DNA of 64,000 bases from Carallia brachiata. Lineage: Eukaryota; Streptophyta; Magnoliopsida; Malpighiales; Rhizophoraceae. Shown piece after piece: positions 60,844-64,000 of this stretch (its first letter is position 1; every line of letters begins with the position of its first letter). The notes under the pieces were generated by a model that ran no database searches, was not told the DNA's origin, and was given only the letters and a program-made list of their open reading frames with translations. Position numbers and translations under genes: made by a program. The stretch covers positions 248,001 through 312,000 of the forward strand of contig JADCRB010000001.1 of the NCBI GenBank assembly GCA_021464245.1, read 5' to 3'.

Positions 60844-63363
60844 TCACATAACTGAATTAGTGCATGACTCCAAAAACGTACTTGTGTGCAAAGACAATAT
60901 GCTGTCTGAATCTCTCTCTGGTGCTGCATGCAGCCAAGTATGGCTGTGTCTTGGCTTCTTTAGCTTTTGTTTGGCGTCTGCAGAAGCTGAAGGATGTAAT
61001 AGGATCCGAGATAAGGAATGTAACTGAGAAATCTTTGCAGTTGAGTGTTTTCTAGCACCAAACTTATGATTTGCTTGAATATTTGCTCTGAAGGTTACAT
61101 TCAGCATATGGGAGCGAGGAAAACTGACAGCTTCAGAGTGGCTCCTAGTGCCCTCCGAATGCAAAGAAAGAGTTCGCTTTTGTACCAGTCTGTCCTTCCA
61201 TGCAAAAAATGATTGTTGTAGCCTAGATGGAACCTGCAACCAAGCAATTAACCAAAAGGAGTCAGGTATCCAGTTGACAAAGTATCAAGGGGCAAACAGA
61301 AGAAAACGGCATGAGAAAATAAAGCAGTTTATAAAAAATAAAGTATCAGGAGATTCGACGGAAAACCAGATTCTATGTGAATGTTGGCATACTAATTAAA
61401 CATTTAGAGAAATCTCTGGAGCTCAGAGCAATTAATCAGTCTACTTGATAGAGGCATAACGTGGAAGCATAACTTGAGTATCTTTCACTTTACCGTAACC
61501 TAAAGCAGCAGGAAACAAATGCCTTGATGTACATCAATATATTCCTTTTCTGACGCATTAATTCACTTTCGCAAACACAATTTTATCCTGTGGTGAGTTA
61601 TTCAACAAAGGAATCCTGAGGAATTGGAACATACCCCCGAAAGAAGACTACAGGAAGCAAATGATAATGAAGCGGTTGAGAAAGGAGATTTCCCAGGTCT
61701 GTTTCCTTTCTGCTCATTCTTTTTTGGGTCCTCATCCTGGGTAATAGACCCGAAACTAGATGGTGCAACATCATCATCCTCATCCTCATCCTCTTCCTCT
61801 TCCTCTTCTTCATCTCCAGTTAAAGTTTTTTCATCCTGGTGAGTTTTGCGGATGTAGTGTCTTGTTCCTGCAAACTCTTTTCAGCTTTCTCCTTCTCCTT
61901 CTCCTTCTCCTCCTCCTTCTCCATCTCCTCTCTCTCATCTTCAACTCTTCTTCCATATCCTCGATCTCCTCTTCCAGAGTCAATTCAGCCTCTACAAGTT
62001 CGAGCTCTTTTTCAAGCAGCTTTATTTTCATCTCACTTGCTTTCTTCTTCTCTTCAGTCCATTTATCCAGTTTATCACCCATTGACTTGCATGCATTTTC
62101 TATTTTTGTTAAAAGGCGCTCCCATACGTTTTCCTTTTTCACCACCTCCTCTTTTCCATAAAACTCGTCAAACCCAAGAGGTAGGAACTGAACTTTGTCA
62201 GGGTCCACATCTTCTCCTTCTTTCAAAGGCGGCTGCCAAAACAAGCGAACCCCATATTCTTCATCCTCAACAAAGTTGATTATTCTTCCCGTTTTTGTGT
62301 GCAGGATGACAGGATCTTCAGTATATATAAGCTTTGATGGATCTTTAGGATCAGGTTCTGGTTCCTTATTAAGAATAACGAATTCCGGCACCTCATCTGA
62401 TTAAATGAACGCAAAAAGCGTAAAACATCAAGCTACTATGTAAAAGGCAGGAACATGTTCCAGAGAAAAAATAATGTCAAAGGCCAGCTATCCTATAATA
62501 AATAATTTGACCAAGAGTCAACATGATTAAAGGAAAAAGAAGAAAAATGGAAATTTGTAATATCATTGTGTAGTACTTTTTGGACCAGCCATAATAGCTA
62601 CCTACGCAGCGAAGCACAAGAAGAATGCAGAAAGTTTCTACTAACATGTTGGCATAATTACAGTTACTGAAAGGTCTTAGCAAAGGACCTACAAATTAAA
62701 CCATTTTAGGACAAGAACTGTATGAAAAAAGGCCTGGCTAGCTAAAAATGTGCTTTCAAATAGTAGAGACCAACATTTTATATTCTGCTTCATTTTATAT
62801 TCTGCTTCTAGACCAAAGACTAACATTTTATTTTCTGCTTCATGTGGAGGTCATTTCACCAGCTGCCTTTTGGCTTTTATAAAAATAACCTACATAATGG
62901 AACATGTGACGAAGAAGCAAAGGCTCTCTCTCTCTCTCTCTCTCTGTTTTTTTCTTCTGCTGGCAAACCAATGATATTTCTAGCTAAAGAGTGGAAGCAC
63001 ATAAGAATATTTGTCACCTACAAGCAATGGCTTTGCAGTTTCCCTTGGGGTTATGAAGAGGTATACCTTTAGACCACCAGTACTCAAGTTCGGAAGGCAT
63101 AGGTAGCCTCAAAGGAGCTTTGTAGAAGGAGTTTAACCACATTTCTCTTTCTTGATCCACCTCTTGCACGTATCTTTTCCAATAATCAGGAACCTGCCAG
63201 AAAAGCATATTTAACACTTACAGTCCACAAGTCACTGAAAAAACCAAGACGAGACTTACTTCATAGAACTGATTAATGAAGCCTGGGGCCATCCACACAT
63301 CTTCTTCTTCATAAAAATATGGATGTTGAGGATCACTATATGGACCTCTCTCTTCCCTGACCA
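60844..63363 (-). CDS. TIC100: TIC100/EMB1211-like chloroplast inner-envelope translocon protein, C-terminal part (partial at right edge)
   Basis: Exons on -: 63363-63260, 63193-63067, 62396-61635 and 61233-60844 (stop TGA 60846-60844). Further 5' exons, with the MORN-type repeats of the family, must lie beyond the window or in its last 640 bases. The first visible exon completes a split codon and reads VREERGPY, then EEEDVWMAPGFINQFYE; the next gives VPDYWKRYVQEVDQEREMW and LELPMP-like LRLPMPSELEYWWSK; the next DEVPEFVILNKEPEPDP and GRIINFVEDEEYGVRLFW. A coiled-coil/acidic stretch follows, then APSSFGSITQDEDPKK. The last exon starts VPSRLQQSFFAWKDR. In Arabidopsis TIC100 is part of the roughly 1-MDa TIC complex for preprotein import and is essential for embryos. 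The acidic part of the 762-nt exon changes frame twice by -1. Identification rests on recalled family sequence. Confidence 0.75.
62760..62860. repeat. Short imperfect tandem repeats in a TIC100-like intron
   Basis: The unit ATTTTATATTCTGCTTC recurs about three times between 62774 and 62850 with small changes. A (CT)n tract follows near 62924-62944. Both are intronic in the gene model. Confidence 0.6.
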
Positions 63364-64000
63364 CTGTAAACAAAGCAATCAGAAACAAATGAAACGTTAC
63401 ATGGTAGATAAAATGCAACAACTTGTCATACAGAAACAGACATTCGTGGGCAAAACCCAAAATTATAAATATCACTTTGAATTCTTTGATTGAAAATATA
63501 AGTTCAATGATAGGTCAGAAAAGCTGACACAAATGTTCGTTGAGGGGGCACCGGCTTAGACAGCCTAGCATATAGTCATCTGCTAGTGATCCATGGTTTT
63601 TTAAGAACCCACTCAGTGAAACAATTGAGAGGCCACATGCTTCAGGAAAAAAGGAAGACAGGCCATAGGCAAAAGGATTTGCAACCTCATCAAGTGTACT
63701 GCCCCCTGAATTGTGTGGCTCAGTTCGGCTCATCACACAATTCAGGGAATGGTAAGTGAATTGGCCAAATAGATGTTAGTCAGCCTATTTGATCAATGCA
63801 GGAAATGAAGATAACAACTATTTGACTTCATGTATCATGAGTAAGTTTACATTTGTAACACTCATTAGGATGCACAACTTGAAGGGCAAGTTCCGCAATA
63901 ATATATTCTATCTGATAGAACACAAATGAAATAAATTCCCATTGGGCCACTACATGCCATTTGGATATATTCTGAAAATTTATGCCAGATTTTAGATTGG
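63364..64000 (-). other. Probable intron of the TIC100-like gene reaching the window edge
   Basis: The exon at 63363 is preceded (on -) by TTTACAG. It needs an upstream exon ending in a single base, expected A to give ATG Val-Arg-Glu-Glu. I see no such exon in the last 640 bases. A 73-codon frame at 63515-63736 on - does not resemble the family. Confidence 0.5.

Noticed and set aside
61839..62391. Long + strand frames (133-146 codons) rich in Ser, Leu and Phe
   Set aside because: They are opposite-strand shadows of the acidic coding exon of the TIC100-like gene.
63515..63736. 73-codon frame on - near the right edge as an additional TIC100 exon
   Set aside because: The translation does not resemble the expected upstream sequence and lacks a donor leaving a single base to join the exon at 63363.
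1..64000. CRISPR arrays, bacterial operons, organelle or viral insertions
   Set aside because: No regularly spaced repeats, no ribosome-binding-site-led gene clusters, and no stretch with organelle-like or viral gene content was seen.

Overview
The window is nuclear DNA from a eudicot plant. The genes have many exons with GT-AG introns, the noncoding DNA is AT-rich, gene density is low (about four recognisable genes in 64 kb), and the intergenic space is full of MITEs, SINE-like retroposons and a LINE tail. The encoded families (CSLA mannan synthase, HD2 histone deacetylase, TIC100) are plant families, HD2 being plant-specific. A rosid is likely, but I cannot name the species from sequence alone.

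Layout: 1-22 kb has no intact gene that I recognise. It holds a possible broken 3' gene end (216-1502), a hAT-type MITE (362-907), two related Tourist-like MITEs (2967-3697, 9421-10159), two copies of a small palindromic element (about 4.75 and 14.34 kb) and a large fold-back element (15.77-16.24 kb). At 22.28-27.51 kb on + lies a nine-exon CSLA gene (glucomannan 4-beta-mannosyltransferase) with an apparent 1-nt frame break in exon 8. From 27.5 to 37 kb there are SINEs, including one split by a hAT MITE. At 37.16-40.96 kb on - lies an eight-exon HD2-type histone deacetylase gene. From 41.7 to 43.0 kb there is a SINE and a 5'-truncated LINE tail with an RNase H domain. At 45.65-46.34 kb on - lies a two-exon gene of the At4g22758-like (DUF7054) family. 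From 46.6 to 60.8 kb there are more hAT and Tourist-like MITEs, SINEs and a polypurine tract. At 60.84-63.36 kb and beyond the right edge, on -, lies the 3' half of a TIC100/EMB1211-like chloroplast import gene, which also shows apparent frame breaks in its low-complexity acidic region.

The genes do not form a pathway; they share a neighbourhood. From memory of the Arabidopsis map, EMB1211/TIC100 (At5g22640), HD2B (At5g22650) and CSLA2 (At5g22740) lie together, and HD2C (At5g03740) and CSLA9 (At5g03760) are also close. The block therefore looks like an old, conserved microsyntenic segment duplicated in Arabidopsis.

I found no new multi-gene system. The most noteworthy items are the conserved gene block, the apparent -1 frame breaks in two otherwise conserved genes, the E2K change in the HD2 amino-terminal motif, the roughly 470-bp fold-back element, and a hAT MITE nested inside a SINE with a clean 8-bp target duplication.
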